A stretch of 64,000 nucleotides of DNA. Origin: Chelydra serpentina (Eukaryota; Chordata; Testudines; Chelydridae). Positions 22,856 to 34,816 of this stretch are shown here, in pieces; position 1 is the first letter of the stretch, and each line of letters starts with the position of its first letter. The stretch lies in NCBI GenBank assembly GCA_037349315.1, contig JBAIAC010000007.1:43825001-43889000 (forward strand), in the 5' to 3' direction. The notes beneath the pieces are model-generated. The model saw nothing but the letters and a program-made list of their open reading frames with translations. It was not told the DNA's origin and did not search any database. Position numbers and translations under genes: made by a program.

Positions 22856-25800
22856 CAGTTTTTCTCTTAATTGACGTACTATATGGATACTTATATTCCC
22901 AAGAAACTGCAATCTGCTTCATTTTGAATTATGTTTTTTTAATGTGTGTATCTAATTATTATTTATTAATTTCAGCAGAAGTTTTTAATTAATTAGCAGC
23001 TGATGCAAAATAAGACAAAAGTAAATACAAGCACTTACGTTATTTTGGATATTGAACAAGTACAAATTTTATTGACCCTAATCCTGGCAAACGTAGTTAA
23101 CCTTATTGATTTACTCGAGCACATTGAAATAGAGTGAAAAATGTTTTACCACAAGACACTATAGTATGACCACTCTGTCAGCTATTTCAGCCTTCAAAAC
23201 TTAAATGCACAGCCTAACACTGAACATATTGATTCTCCTAAATAGTCTTTCTATAATAAATACTACATTATCACTGCAAGTCTCTGCAGTCATGTTAGAT
23301 GATCAGAGAATAGAGCTGTAATCAGAGGAAGTTCTGTGAAAGATAATCTTTCTTTATTCTCCTCCTCTGAGACACAGATAGAGAGGAACCAGGGGACAGC
23401 AGTAATTGCTATAGTTGCTCCTACAAAATCTGTTCTTAAATTATGAAGTATCAAAGCTTAACAATTTAGCATTTATCCTTTCAAAAGTAGAAGTTTTCAG
23501 AAACATGTATAAATGCAATTAACATCAATGCATTGCTTTTTACAACTATTCTAAGACCAAACTATTGTTAAAAACACCTACGATGCAACACAAAATCACT
23601 TAAAAAAGACAAAACAGCTCTTAGAAACTAGCTGTAATGCAACTTCATTTCATTTGGAATCAATAAAATCAATACATTAAATCTGAAAAAAATAATCTTC
23701 ACTTGTTTGTTTGTGATCATATTGAAGCTAATCTTTCTGTTCTCTTACATTTCTCTAAGTATTTTTTCATGCAGTCATAATATTCTTTTTGTTTGTTTGT
23801 TTTTTTATTTGAGAGTTAGGCATCTATAAGGGAGGTGAATATCCCTAGGTCATAGAATTTCCAAGTTGCAAAATATTAGCATATTATCGTGTTTTTTTTA
23901 ACCAACAAATACACCTAATCTTGCTATTAAAAGACAAGACTTAAACAGAAGGAATACAAGACTTAAACAAAGCAGAAGACAGATGTCCAGAAATTATCAA
24001 TTGCTAAAGCACACAGATTGTGATTAAATTTTAATGTGGCTTTTAACTTAAGTAAAGATTTTGCTTATCAGAGAGAAAGAATCCCAGAGAAAATATTGTT
24101 ATTGATTTCATCATTTTAGATGTAACTGATCCTTTAAGTAATTTTTCTTGGTTTCAGTGTCACTTTTTAAGTGTCTGCTTAGACTGAGGAAATCATTAGA
24201 GGGCATGTTCATTTAAAATTCTGAGTCTAATGCATAAATTGTTCTCCAGTGCACTCAAAGTCACATCTGTTGAAAACAAAACAGCATTCAATCCACGGAG
24301 TAAAAACAAAACATAACTGTGGAATGGTTGAAGAGAGTTGAAATATGTAAATTAAATGACATTAAAAAGTTTCTTGATTGATTTAGGGGAGTATTGTGTG
24401 GGTTTTTAAAAAAAAATATTGATGATCTTGAAAGTGATGATGAATAAAAGTGTAACATGTTCTATGAAGATATGTGCCAATTTCATGCACAGCAGCCAAA
24501 TGCATACCTCGCTTAACTACATTAACTTTCGGGGAGATTCACAAGTAGCTTAGTTATAGCTAACACACTCCAGCAGAATCCAAGATGTTTTTTTTAACAA
24601 ATAGAAAATGAATGATGCTGTTGCCATTCTGATAGAGAAGCATTCCTTATTGATCTGTCAATAAAATTAATTGCTAAAACTGAGGCGCCATAATAGTCAC
24701 TATCATCTTCTGATGTTTCATAAATATTGAACTATGTGTAAGACTGCTGAGGTCAAAAGGGCTAATTCAGTTTAGCTTCCTCAGTGCTTATGCAATATTG
24801 ACTACAAATAAAGTTAAGTGAATATTAATGACAGGTCTTCCTATTCACATTGTTTTTAGATAGACATACTGTCCCCATTTACTTAACAGGGTTAACTTTA
24901 CTGATTTTACAAACAGGCTATTTCTAAGCATATGTGAAGTAAGTAAAGAGCTATGACTTGTCAATGTGTCTCTAAGAGTCTGTTATAATAACTTGCCCTA
25001 GCACTTACATTTACACATTTCAACACAGAAGAGAAATCATGAAGCTGAAATATGCATAATTATTACCAGTAATACTGAATACACCTATAGTAATTATCTA
25101 AATGCTTTACAATAGATTTTGTTTGAGGATCAGATGTGGGGGCATGGAATTCACCCTTCCAACCCACTGGCGTTGTTATTCCAAGTCTCTTAGTTTGATT
25201 AACAGACCCTGCTCATCTACATTTCTTTCACAGGCTTATGGGCACTGGATCTAAACAGGCATGGATCCAGTGGTCCCTCTCAAAAGCCCACCCCACATCA
25301 GGCTATTCTGAGCCAGAACAGATTCCCCATTTCATAGGTCACCTTTTATGGCTGATTTACTAAAAACCCTCATCCCACACAGGAGATTCACAGAGGTGAA
25401 GTGATGCAGGAGGCTTTGTGATGACTCTGCACATAGGAATTAATTTCACTGAAAATTTAACCCTGTTAAATGTATTGTTTTAAGGCAAGACATGATAGCA
25501 TTTATTTATTTTTGGTTAACTTTATTCCTTGGCCATACTCCTTTCATGTAAGAGGTTCTAACGTATAGGAGATTAAATATGTGTGGGCTAAAATATTGTT
25601 AAAGGCACAGTTGCTACTGCTTTTCCCTGCATAGTTGATGGATTATCATGGTCAAAACCATGATTGTAAAGTCCTTTGTGATAACTGATATAGGAAAGGT
25701 GTAATATAAGCCCATGCGAGCAGTTATACTATACTGGAACCAGAGGGAAACTCTCACCACACCAGTCAAGCGGGAGGGGAGCTATCGGGAGTGGCCATGG

Positions 25801-25934
25801 AGGAGGAGCAGCCAAACCAGAGATTAGGGGAGCAACCCTGTATTTTTAGCAAATTGTCAATCCCCCTTACTTTAACCACTGCATCAAATTCTCATTCTCT
25901 AAGATTTTCCATTACTCTGGTATGTACCGTGAGC
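22856..25934. other. Unassigned AT-rich sequence
   Basis: About 3 kb without recognisable genes or repeats. Long A/T runs are frequent, for example near 23800, 24410 and 24590. Confidence 0.4.
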
Positions 25935-26232
25935 GGTGGATATACTAGGCAAGGGAAGGCTCTGCCTTCCCTGGCTGGAACCGCTGCCATGGGACGCTGG
26001 GCTGGGGCTGCTCTGACCAGACAGTGCAGCTGGGACTGCTCTGGCTGGCGGGCCCGGGGTTCAAGTCAGTCAGCTGGCTGGGCCTGGCTCGGGGCTCCTC
26101 TGGCAGCGGGGGAGTGGTGTGGAGGTGAGGGGGCTCAGGGCTACTGCCGCAGAGGTGGGGCGGGGTGTGGAAGGGGCGGGGCCATGGGGATAGCCTCCCT
26201 GAAGGGGGCTTCCACCCACTGCCCCTGATAGC
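25935..26232. repeat. GC-rich insert, possible non-autonomous DNA element
   Basis: A sharp GC-rich block in AT-rich surroundings. It starts near AGCGGTGGATATACTAGGCA and ends near CCACCCACTGCCCCTG, whose complement CAGGGGCAGTGGGTGG loosely matches the start. An open frame of 145 codons crosses it (25791-26228) but is composition-driven (G, A, W, R-rich) with no domain. No target duplication found. Confidence 0.35.
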
Positions 26233-26555
26233 AACTCAGAGAACACATAATTCCTTAACTTAGTCTATTTGCCATCTTCATGAACACACAGAAACACCAG
26301 AGAACTGCCCTAGTATAGTGCTAAACTCAGCAACAAGAAGAAAGGAAAAAGCAATGAGAGTCTGATAGTCCTATAAAATCCAGTCACACAACAGATTTCC
26401 TCATGGTGGAGAGATTTGTATATACCATAAGCAAATCATCATAAAAACATTAATATTTACTGAACAGTTACCACACCACAGTATCTGGACACTGCAGCTA
26501 CTTTCCTAAGTACCAAAAAATACTGTGGAATCACAAATCTCAGGGCTGGCTACAA
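26233..26555. other. Unassigned sequence
   Basis: Spacer between the GC-rich block and the next fold-back repeat. No recognisable feature. Confidence 0.35.
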
Positions 26556-26824
26556 GAACACTTGTCTGTGGTAAGCTGCGGTGTAGATCTTAGTTTGTGA
26601 CTAAGTGCGTCTGAATATACCTCGCAGAGCCTGCCATACACTAAATGTCTGTGTGGACCCTACAGCTCCCTAGTGTGCCTTAGGCTACCCCATTTTGAAA
26701 CTGGAGTAGATCAAAGTGCACTAGGGAACTGTTAGTGTATGACAGCAGTATCCACAAGGATGCTCAGTGTGCGGCAGGCTAGTGAAGGGTATATTGAGAC
26801 CCAGCTTGCCACAAACTAAGTGTT
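26556..26824. mobile_element. Fold-back MITE-like repeat
   Basis: Left and right halves are inverted copies: CACTTGTCTGTGGTAAGCT against the complement of AGCTTGCCACAAACTAAGTG, and CCATACACTAA...TCCCTAGTG against its complement near 26720. Arms are about 120 bases. A CR1 tail abuts the right end. Confidence 0.65.
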
Positions 26825-28257
26825 TCATAGAATCATAGGATTGGAAGGAACCTCTAGAGGTCATCTAGTCCAGTCCCCTGCACACACAGCAGGACTAAGT
26901 ATTATCTAGACCACCGCTGACAGGTGTTTGTCTAACCTGCTCTTAAAAATCTCCAATGATGGAGATTCCATAACCTCCCTAAGGCAATTTATTCCAGTGC
27001 TTAATCACCTTGACAATAAGGAAGTTTTTCCCAACCTGAACTGCCCTTGTTGCAATTTAAGCTCATTGCTTCTTGCCCTATCCTCAGAGGTTAAGGAGAA
27101 TATTGTTTCTCCCTCCTCCTTGTAACAACCTTTATGTACTTGAAAATGGTTATCATGTCCCGTCTCAGTCTTCTCTTCTCCAGACTAAACAAACACATTT
27201 TTTTCTATCTTTCCTCATAGGACATATTTTCTAGACCTTTATTCGTTTTTGTTGCTTTTCTTTGGACTTTCTCCAGTTTGTCCACATCTTTCCAGAAATG
27301 TGGTGCCCAGACTGGACACAATGCTCCAGTTGTGGGCTAATCGGTGAGGAGTAGAGCAGAAGAATTACCTATCATGTCTTGCTTACAACATTGCTGCTAA
27401 TATATCCCAGAATGATGTTTGCTTTTTTTTTTTTTTGCAACAGTGTTACTCTGTTGACTTATATTTAGCTTGTGATCCACTATGACCCCCAGATCCCTTT
27501 CTGCAGAACTCCTTTCTAGGCAGTGATACCAGTCAGCTCTGTGTTATTGGGGAACCAGGGCGCAATATCTAGCTGTGTGACTCATGAACACGTCCCCCCC
27601 CCACCCCGCAACCAATCTCTGCTTGAACCAAAACCAATCAGAGAAAAGATTTGCAGAGAGCAGTGAAGGGTGTTGGGAGACACACCTAGACCCCTTCTGA
27701 CAAGGGTGACAAGATTAAGGCATCTCAATTAGCATACAGAATGGAAAACAGAGAACCGCACTGAACTCTGGGACCAGAAAAGCAGGGAAGCCCTGCATCA
27801 TGGGGGATCTCTGCTCCAGATGTTAATGAACCTACTCCTGCACACACCCAGCTCAGCAGTCATCAGACCAATTCTAGTAATGAATCTTTGATTGATATCC
27901 AAAATACTGAAGCAGCCTAATTGCATTGTGAGCTCCCTGGAAGAAAACACCACCCATAACCAAGAGTGATCAGCTCCTATTGTCTAGCCTAAGGAAAACC
28001 CTTGAGTCATCAGTTTACCCATAAACAAATCTAGTGTTCTCCTTGAACCATTGTTGTTTCTCTCCAAAAACCCCTACCCATGCTCAAGTAAGTGTTCTGA
28101 TGCTTGGATTCAAACTATGCATCAGTTCCACTGGGACTCCACCTCCTGACTGATCGTGCTGGGGGCTCTGCCTGTCTTGAGCCCTCAGGACCCTGAGCTA
28201 CCACCATCACCTGGGAACCCCAACCAGTTCAAGCCTCATGGAGTGGGTGAGATCCTT

Positions 28258-28279
28258 CCCTCTCTCTCTCTCTCTCTTT
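28258..28279. repeat. (CT)n microsatellite
   Basis: About ten CT units within the LTR-like insertion. Confidence 0.85.
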
Positions 28280-28564
28280 TCTTTTCTACCTCAGATATTA
28301 ACCTTTAACAATGTAATTGTTGTGTTGGTTTAGGCTCTCCTTGTGTAATTATCATTATTATTCAATAAATAACTTTTATGGTTAAGTTGGTTGTTTTTTT
28401 CTCTCGCTCTGAACTTTACTCTTCTGTGGTTTTAGCTTCCCCGTTCACTCTGCAGTAACACATCTTTTACCTAAGCTAAAGATCCCTGTAGCACCCAAAA
28501 TACTGTGGGGTTTGCTCATCAAGTGGGTTGCTACCTGTATAATTGTAACATGAAAGTGGGGATA

Positions 28565-28680
28565 GGGACATGTGGCATATAAGGGTGGCAGCTTGAAAGT
28601 GCTGCTTGACCCAGCCTATTGAGTCCAGGGACATATGAGGGGGTCAGCTTGAGAGTGCTGATTGACCTGGTCCACTCAGA
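28565..28680 (+). repeat. Tandem duplication within the LTR
   Basis: Two adjacent units, 28565-28627 and 28628-28680. Both start GGGACAT and contain CAGCTTGA(A/G)AGTGCTG(C/A)TTGACC. The second unit is about 10 bases shorter. Confidence 0.8.
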
Positions 28681-28689
28681 CTTGCTCTG

Positions 28690-28713
28690 TTTGTGTGTGT
28701 GTGTGTGTGTGTG
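28690..28713. repeat. (TG)n microsatellite
   Basis: About 11 TG units. Confidence 0.85.
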
Positions 28714-30412
28714 TTCATTTGATTCTGGGGCTGGAGGAACCCAGCTCTGGGGAACCTAGGTCCTGCAGGATAGCTCCATTGGGAGGGGACTTGCAGAAGG
28801 GAGAGGTAGAGCTCCATATAAACACACAAGCAATACATTGATAGAATTACAGAACACCCTCTCCCCCAGAAGAGTAACCCTAATAAATGAGCATACCCCA
28901 AAGTAACGGGCACATCTGGTAACAGCAGTCATTTCTCATTTTGTATGTGTGCAGCTGATTGTTCCTTCCTAAGTGGAGTACTTTGCATTTGTCCTTATTG
29001 AATTTCATCCTATTTACTTCAGACCATTTCTCCAGTTTCTCCAGATCATTTTGAATTTTAATCCTATCCTCCAAAGCACTTGCAACCCTTCCCAGCTTAG
29101 TATCGTCTGCCAACTTTTTAAAGTGTACTCTCTATGCCATTATCTATATCATTGATGATGATATTGAACAGAACCGGACCAAGAACTGATCCCTGAGGGA
29201 CCCCACTCAGTATGCCTTTCCAGCTTGACTGTGAACCATTGATAACTACTCTCTGGGAATTGTTTTCAACCAGTTATGCCCCACTTTATAGAAGCTCCAT
29301 CTAGGTTGTATTTCCCTAGTTTGTTTATGAGAAGGTCATCTGAGACAGTATCAAAAACCTTACTAAAGTCAAGATATACCATATCTACTGCTTCCCCTCT
29401 ATCCACAAGTCTTGTTACCCTTTCAAAGAAAGCTATCAGGTTGACATCCATGCTGACTATTACCTCGCACCTTATTATCTTCTAGGCATTTGCAAATTGA
29501 TTGCTTGATTATTTGCTCTATTAGGTACTGAAGTTAAGCTGACTGGTCTGTAATTCCCTGGGTTGTCCTTATTTCCCTTTATATAGATTGGCATCTCTCC
29601 CATCTTCCATAACTTTTTCAAAGATAATTGCTAATGGCTCAGATATCTCCTTAGTCAGCTCCTTGGGTATTCTAGGATGTATTTCATCAGGCCCTGGTGA
29701 CTTGAAGACATCTAACTTGTCTAAGTAATTTTTAACTTGCTCTTTCCCTATTTTAGCCTCTGATCCTACCTCATTTTCACTGCTATTCACTATGTTAGAC
29801 GTCCAACTGCTACTAACCTTTTTGGTGAAAACTGAAACAAAATAATCATTTAGCACGTCTGCCTTTTTCACATTTTCTGTTATTGCCTGTCTGTTCCCTG
29901 TCTATTCCCCCCCTCCATTGAGTAATGGGCCTACCCTGTCCTTGGTCTTCCTCTTGCTTCAAATGTAATTGTAGAATATTTTCTTGTTACTCTTTATATC
30001 ACTAGCTATTTTAATCTCATTTTGTGCCTTGGCCTTTCTTATTTTGTCCTTATATACTTGTGTTATTTGTTTATATGCATCCTTTGTAATTTGACCTATT
30101 TTCCACTTTTTCAAGGGCTCTCTTGAACTGTTTTTCCCCTTAGATTTGTTTCCCAGGGGATCTTACCTACCAACTCCCTGATTTTGCTAAAGTCAGCCTT
30201 CTTGAAATACATTATCTTTATTGTGCTGTTTTCCAACCATTCCTAAGAATCAGGAACTCTACCTTCCACTTTCAAATTCTCAACCAGTTCCTTCCTATTT
30301 GTCAATATCAAATCTAGAACAGCCTCTCCTCTGGAAGCTTTCTCAATCTTCTGAAATAAAAAAATTGTCTCCAATACATTTCAAGAACTTGTTGGATAAT
30401 CTGTGGAGACAT

Positions 30413-31094
30413 GTCCTCAATGGAGTAGATGCTGCTTAACACTGGCTTTCTAACAGTGACCACAGTTATAAAACACATTGGTGTACACTGCCTTTGTATG
30501 GTGGCCACGCTACAGCACATACACCATCCTTCTGGCAGAACACAGGGCCTGAGTGGCAGTTGAGAATGGTCACAGGAAGCCTAGATTAACAAAGAAGCAG
30601 AAGGTTCTAAAATATCAAAACAAAACCCTCTTGATGTTTATGGTATACTGTATAACACAAACTAGCAAAGTTTCTGGTTCCATTCTCTTCATGCAGAGCA
30701 ATCTATAAATCCAAACAAATAATATATTACCAAACAAAACAACAATAACAAGAGTAGCTCTTATGTCTCTAGAGTGCCTTCTCCTGTTTTCTGTTCCACA
30801 ACCCCTTTCTCCCTCCTGTCAGAGTAGCCTAGACAGAGTAGCCAGACCTTTTTTATAGGTCTGAACCTAGTTTGGGCATAGTTGCGCCTGATTTCTACTG
30901 CTTAGGGAGACACTCCCAAATGGGGCTCCGAAAACCCCTAAAAACATATGCCCTTGTCTGGTTTAGTAGGGGCTTCTTCTAGTGCTAGTACTGAGGTGAG
31001 GGCATTGAATGGCATGCACAACCCACCATAGACCTACACTGAAAAAATTGAGAAATAATCTTGAAATTTCTGAGGAGATCTGACTGTGCTATGA
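30413..31094. other. Unassigned sequence
   Basis: No recognised gene. The 5' break of the upstream CR1 is near 30412 but could extend slightly. Confidence 0.35.
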
Positions 31095-31190
31095 GGCCAC
31101 TCAGGATTAGGCAGACTAGGCGGTCTGTGACTAAACCTTATTCTCAGTCCAGTGTCTTAACCACAAGACCAGCTTTTCTGCTAATACACT
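31095..31190 (-). mobile_element. tRNA-derived SINE head
   Basis: On the minus strand: GCTGGTCTTGTGGTTAAGAC followed by ACTGGACTGAGAATAAGG, matching the A-box end of CORE-SINE/MIR elements in this genome (compare 17556). The 3' part is lost or diverged. Confidence 0.65.
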
Positions 31191-31333
31191 AGTTCTATTT
31201 TCTTATTCCAAAATTATTTACTACAAAATACTATGCAAAATCTCTTGGGTGTTGTCTTATTATAGGCAGTGCTGGTATCTTCACTTCTTATTAAGGGTGC
31301 CTAACACTTCCCATTGTAAGACCCTGTTTTCAG

Positions 31334-31645
31334 TTGCTTATAACTTATCAAATTGTAACCATTTGGGCTGAAATTTTCTATGCTATGTGTCTTCCTCAGG
31401 CTCAATACTTAGGGAAAATTTCAGCCAAAATGCTTCAGCCATTTCTGAGAACGGGGCTAGGATGTAATATGTTAGTTTTGCCCATGTTAAAAATATCCAG
31501 CAACCTTTTCTCTGAAACACTCTATTGCCCCCATGCTTTGGAGTTAGGACTTGACATTTTGCCTTTGGCCCAGGATCTACCATTTGCTTTGCCCATGAAA
31601 ATACACCCAAATTTGGCCAAGTTATAAGCCTTTGAAAAATTACAA
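31334..31645. mobile_element. Inverted-repeat element, GCTTATAACTT arms
   Basis: GCTTATAACTTATCAAATTG at the left and CCAAATTTGGCCAAGTTATAAGC at the right form inverted termini. The inside also shows weak inverted similarity. No coding or resolved target duplication. Probably a non-autonomous DNA repeat. Confidence 0.45.
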
Positions 31646-31798
31646 CTTGCACATGCTCAATAGAGCCTTCTTTAGATTTTTTTAACAGCTAAATTCACCA
31701 ATGAATCTGTCTGCACTGAGCATGCTCCCTCCCAGAGTGGAGCAAGCTTTCCCTGCATTTTCAGCTCTGGGTTGCTGTGGTCTGTGCTGGGTCTGGGC

Positions 31799-32148
31799 CA
31801 GTGGTGGGCAACCTGCGGCCCACGGGCAGCACATGGCCCATCAGGGTAATCCACTGGCAGACCGCAAGACAGTTTGTTTACATTGACTGTTTATATTTAC
31901 AGCTCCCAGTGGCTGCGGTTCACTGTTCATGGCCAATGGCAGCTGTGGGAAGCAGCGCGGGCCGCAGGGCCATGCTGATCACCATTTCCCACTGCTCCCA
32001 TTGGCTGGGAACGGCAAACCCTGGCCACTGGGAGCTGCGGGCGGCCGTGCCTGCAGATGGTCAAAGTAAAGAAACTGTCTCGTGGCCCGCCAGCAGATTA
32101 CCCTGATGGGCCGCATACAGACCATGGGCCACAGGTTGCCCACCTCTG
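31799..32148. mobile_element. hAT-like fold-back element, about 350 bp
   Basis: Termini CAGTGGTGGGCAACCTGCGG and, in reverse complement, CAGAGGTGGGCAACCTGTGG. The inverted similarity continues through almost the whole element: GCGGCCCATCAGGGTAATC appears near both ends in opposite orientation, and CAGCTCCCAGTGG is likewise paired. CAG...CTG ends suggest hAT, but the flanking octamers (GTCTGGGC and CTCTAGAG) match only partly, so the duplication is decayed or absent. No coding. Confidence 0.7.
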
Positions 32149-33110
32149 CTCTAGAGGATTCCTGTAGGAGTTACTCAGAGGAGCAAGTGACATGAGTGTT
32201 TCTTTTGTTCTTTGATAAGTATCATATATGTGATAATATTCACCTCACCACTTTCCACATCTTCCTAATATGCTCATTGTAGTGTGACTCTAGTATCTTT
32301 AATGCTTCGGTTGCACATTGTCCGCATCATGGAGAATTGGTCCACAAGAAAGAAGGCTATAAAGGATTATAGTGGTAATGCTAGGTGGGTGCCCTGGGGT
32401 TTGAGACTAGCCTCTGTGTAATATTCTATTTATAATCTTTACTCTGGTCATAGATGAACTTATCTGATTAAGGGAAATGATCTCATCTGTAGAATGGCAT
32501 TCTTTCCCATGTTTAAGAGCCTGAATGACTTTATGAAGTTTGTTCTTCTTTGTGAGTGATTTCTGGCTCCAGCACAATCACTGCTGTACTGTCTTCGTGC
32601 TCATGGTTAACTAGCCATCTGGATAGTGTGTCAGCATTAATGTTTTCACACCCTCTGTTTCCTGTGCTTGATGGTGAAGTCAAATTCTTGAATAGCTACA
32701 TCCCACCTGCATATCATTTCCTCATATTCTGTGATTGCAGTCTTTTCTCTCAGTGGAATACTATGACTTCGGGTTCAATAATTTTGAAACTTGTAGAGTT
32801 TTTAGGTCCAAGACAGTTACAGTCCCTGAACAGGGGAGGCAGACTGTGAAGGCACCATAGACTCCACCTGTGATCTGACACTGATCAAGAAGGGTCTGAT
32901 GACCATGGAGTCCTTCAAGACTGACTATCATGTCCATATTTCATGTATTCAGAAGGTCATTTGGACTTAGCCTACTTCCAGGGTAGTTTGTTGGGTTCAG
33001 GTAAAGAATAAGCTGACTTCAGGTAGATGTTGTGGGAAGCCATAATGCGTAGTAATTACTGGCCAACTCCTCCAAGCCCTTCTCTGATACTATCTTTTAG
33101 ACACAACAAA
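32149..33110. other. Unassigned sequence
   Basis: No recognised gene. A 97-codon frame at 32556-32849 has no motif. Confidence 0.35.
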
Positions 33111-33184
33111 TCCTGCATCTTGGCAGGGGATTAGACTAATGACCTTTGCAGTCTCTTCTAACTCTATGATTGTATGATTCTATA
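33111..33184 (+). mobile_element. CR1 3'-end fragment
   Basis: GGCAGGGGATTAGACTAATG then CTCTATGATTGTATGATTCT is the CR1 3' terminus with decayed octamer units. The rest of the element is absent or not recognisable. Confidence 0.8.
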
Positions 33185-34151
33185 AAAGGAGCAAATGGGA
33201 CCAGAGGGAAAAAGTACTCCAGGGATGCCTGAGAACTCTTCCAATCTGATCCCTTCAGTATTTCCTCTATGCTTTGTAAGTCCAAAGTCAGAGGCAAGAA
33301 GCGGGGATAGTTTGGGCAAAGCTAGGGGAGAACAAAACAGAAGCTAAATCAGATGAGGAGTAAAAGTAAAGTTGGTATCAGCCCTGGGTCCAAATAAATT
33401 AGCCAGATGGTCCAGCTCTTTGCTTTGGAACCAGACTGGCATCCTGAAGGATTTGTACAATGTGGTTTCAGAACAGTGGGAAGCTGAGCTGGCAGAAGCA
33501 AGTGGGCTGTAACTCGGGAATGCCACTTAGCTTCTCCATTTTAGGTTATGAAATTAGTTCTTATATTGAGTTGACCAGCTAAACCATATAGGTAAGTTCC
33601 TGGAGTTGGTGCCTAAACTGCGCAGAAGCTGGTTCTAGACTTGCCTAAACAATAGCTTCGCAGGACACCTGGGAAAAGAGCAGACCCTTGAAAAATTGCT
33701 TGCAGGCCTGGCATTTACAAGAAACCATCCTATCTACCTGTTCCACAGTGAGAAAAGTTCCCCATGGCTCCACTGACTTCTCCCTATTCAAATTATTACA
33801 CAGCAGGCAGCCTCAAGGAGCCTGGGAGAAGGATGCTGCCAAGTTGTGCCAATACTTGCCACCAGTGTGCTACAATATGTGCTGAGAATGTGAGGCTGGA
33901 GGTTTTGGGGCACTTTCCTGTCATACCTTGATTCAGGCCCACAAAAGCACATTACAATAATGGGCCACGTTTGAGGGAGTTTCAGCCCAGGGAAAGAGTA
34001 CTACTTCTCTGGCCCAGGTCAGAGAACAAACTCCTGGCACAGTGACAAGGCCCTTACCTAGTCTAATGAGAATGGGTCCATTTGATTGTGAAATGCAGAG
34101 CTCAAACAAGTAAAACAAAGATATAATTTAGGAACAGGCGCCATCTTCTTG
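33185..34151. other. Unassigned sequence
   Basis: No recognised gene or repeat. The final bases are the left target duplication of the next element. Confidence 0.35.
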
Positions 34152-34160
34152 CAGCACACC

Positions 34161-34807
34161 CAGTGGTGAGCTGGAGATGGTTGTTAAATTTAGAAGCCAT
34201 TTTAGAACCAGTTGTTCCGCGTGGGACAACCGGTTTTAAAAGGGCTTCTAAATTTAACTGGTCCCAGGCAAGCCTGGGCGGGAGGGGGGAAAAGTGGAGC
34301 GGTGGAGCCTCGGGGGAGGGGGAGGAGGCGGAGCTGTCCAGCTCGCCTCTGCCCCCTCCCCCGACGTGCCTCCGCTCCGCTTTCCCCCCTCCGTCCCAGC
34401 CTTGCCCCACGCGCCAGCTCTTTGGAGCAGGGCAAGTCTGGGAGGGAGGAAAAGCGGAGAGACGGAGCCTCTGAGGAGGCGGAGGTGGGGCCGCCCAGCT
34501 CAAATGGCATGCGGCAAGCCTGGGAGGGAGGAAAAGTGGAGCAGCGGCACCTCAGGAGGCAGAGTGGAGGTGAGATGGGCAGGCGGGGCCGGCAGGGAGC
34601 TACTGGTGGGTGCTCTGCTTCTCCCCCCTCCCTCCCAGGCTTGCAAGCCTGGGGGGGGGGGTGGGTGGAGGGGAAACGCAGCATGCCCAGGGGAGGAGGC
34701 GGGGATTTGAGGAAGGGGTTAATGGGGGCGGGGCCAGGGGTGGAGTTGGGGCGGGGAGGAGGGGCGAGGAGGGAACCCCTAGTTAAAATTTTGGCAGCTC
34801 ATCACTG
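34161..34807. mobile_element. GC-rich non-autonomous DNA transposon
   Basis: Ends CAGTGGTGAGCTG (34161-34173) and CAGCTCATCACTG (34795-34807) are inverted repeats with one mismatch. The flanks repeat CAGCACACC on both sides (34152-34160 and 34808-34816), or ten bases if the end is moved by one. Near the left end is a strong hairpin: TTAGAAGCC...ACCAGTTGTTCC against GGGACAACCGGTT...GGCTTCTAA. The interior is very GC-rich and built of repeated AAGCCTGGGAGGGAGGAAAAG-type units (34268, 34436, 34513). Open frames of up to 217 codons here are composition artefacts. A 9-10 bp duplication would fit Mutator-like elements, 8 bp hAT; unresolved. Confidence 0.8.
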
Positions 34808-34816
34808 CAGCACACC

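Larger units (their letters stand above)
27524..28924. mobile_element. Solo LTR-like insertion inside CR1
   Basis: A 1401-bp block beginning TGATACC and ending GGTAACA, so it has TG...CA termini in an imperfect inverted pair. It is flanked by GCAG on both sides (27520-27523 and 28925-28928), and the CR1 reading resumes exactly after it. This fits a solo LTR of an endogenous retrovirus or similar LTR element; a 4-bp duplication is common for the gamma-retrovirus-like group. It contains an internal tandem duplication, CT and TG runs, and an AATAAA at about 28363. No internal coding is seen. Class assignment is inference. Confidence 0.75.
26826..30412 (-). mobile_element. 5'-truncated CR1 LINE, split by an LTR
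   Basis: A decayed CR1 non-LTR retrotransposon. Its 3' end is at the left (TCATAGAATCATAGG). Going right, the minus strand codes for the C-terminal region, then RT pieces: ADDTKLGRVASALEDRIK and NRMKFNKDKCKVLHLG at 28880-29113, VYLDFSKVFDTVS near 29400, and SPGPDEIHPRIPKELTKE near 29690. Coding similarity then runs upstream toward the endonuclease/RT linker until about 30412. A 1401-bp LTR (27524-28924) interrupts it; removing that and one copy of GCAG restores continuity. Remaining CR1 sequence is about 2.2 kb. Several stops and frameshifts make it inactive. It is older than the intact CR1 at 35-39 kb. Confidence 0.9.

Noticed and set aside
22709..22912. Repetitive minus-strand peptide
   Set aside because: Translation of a short AT-rich tandem repeat with no other support.
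25791..26228. 145-codon frame as a gene
   Set aside because: Starts in AT-rich DNA and runs into a GC-rich block; composition-biased, no domain.
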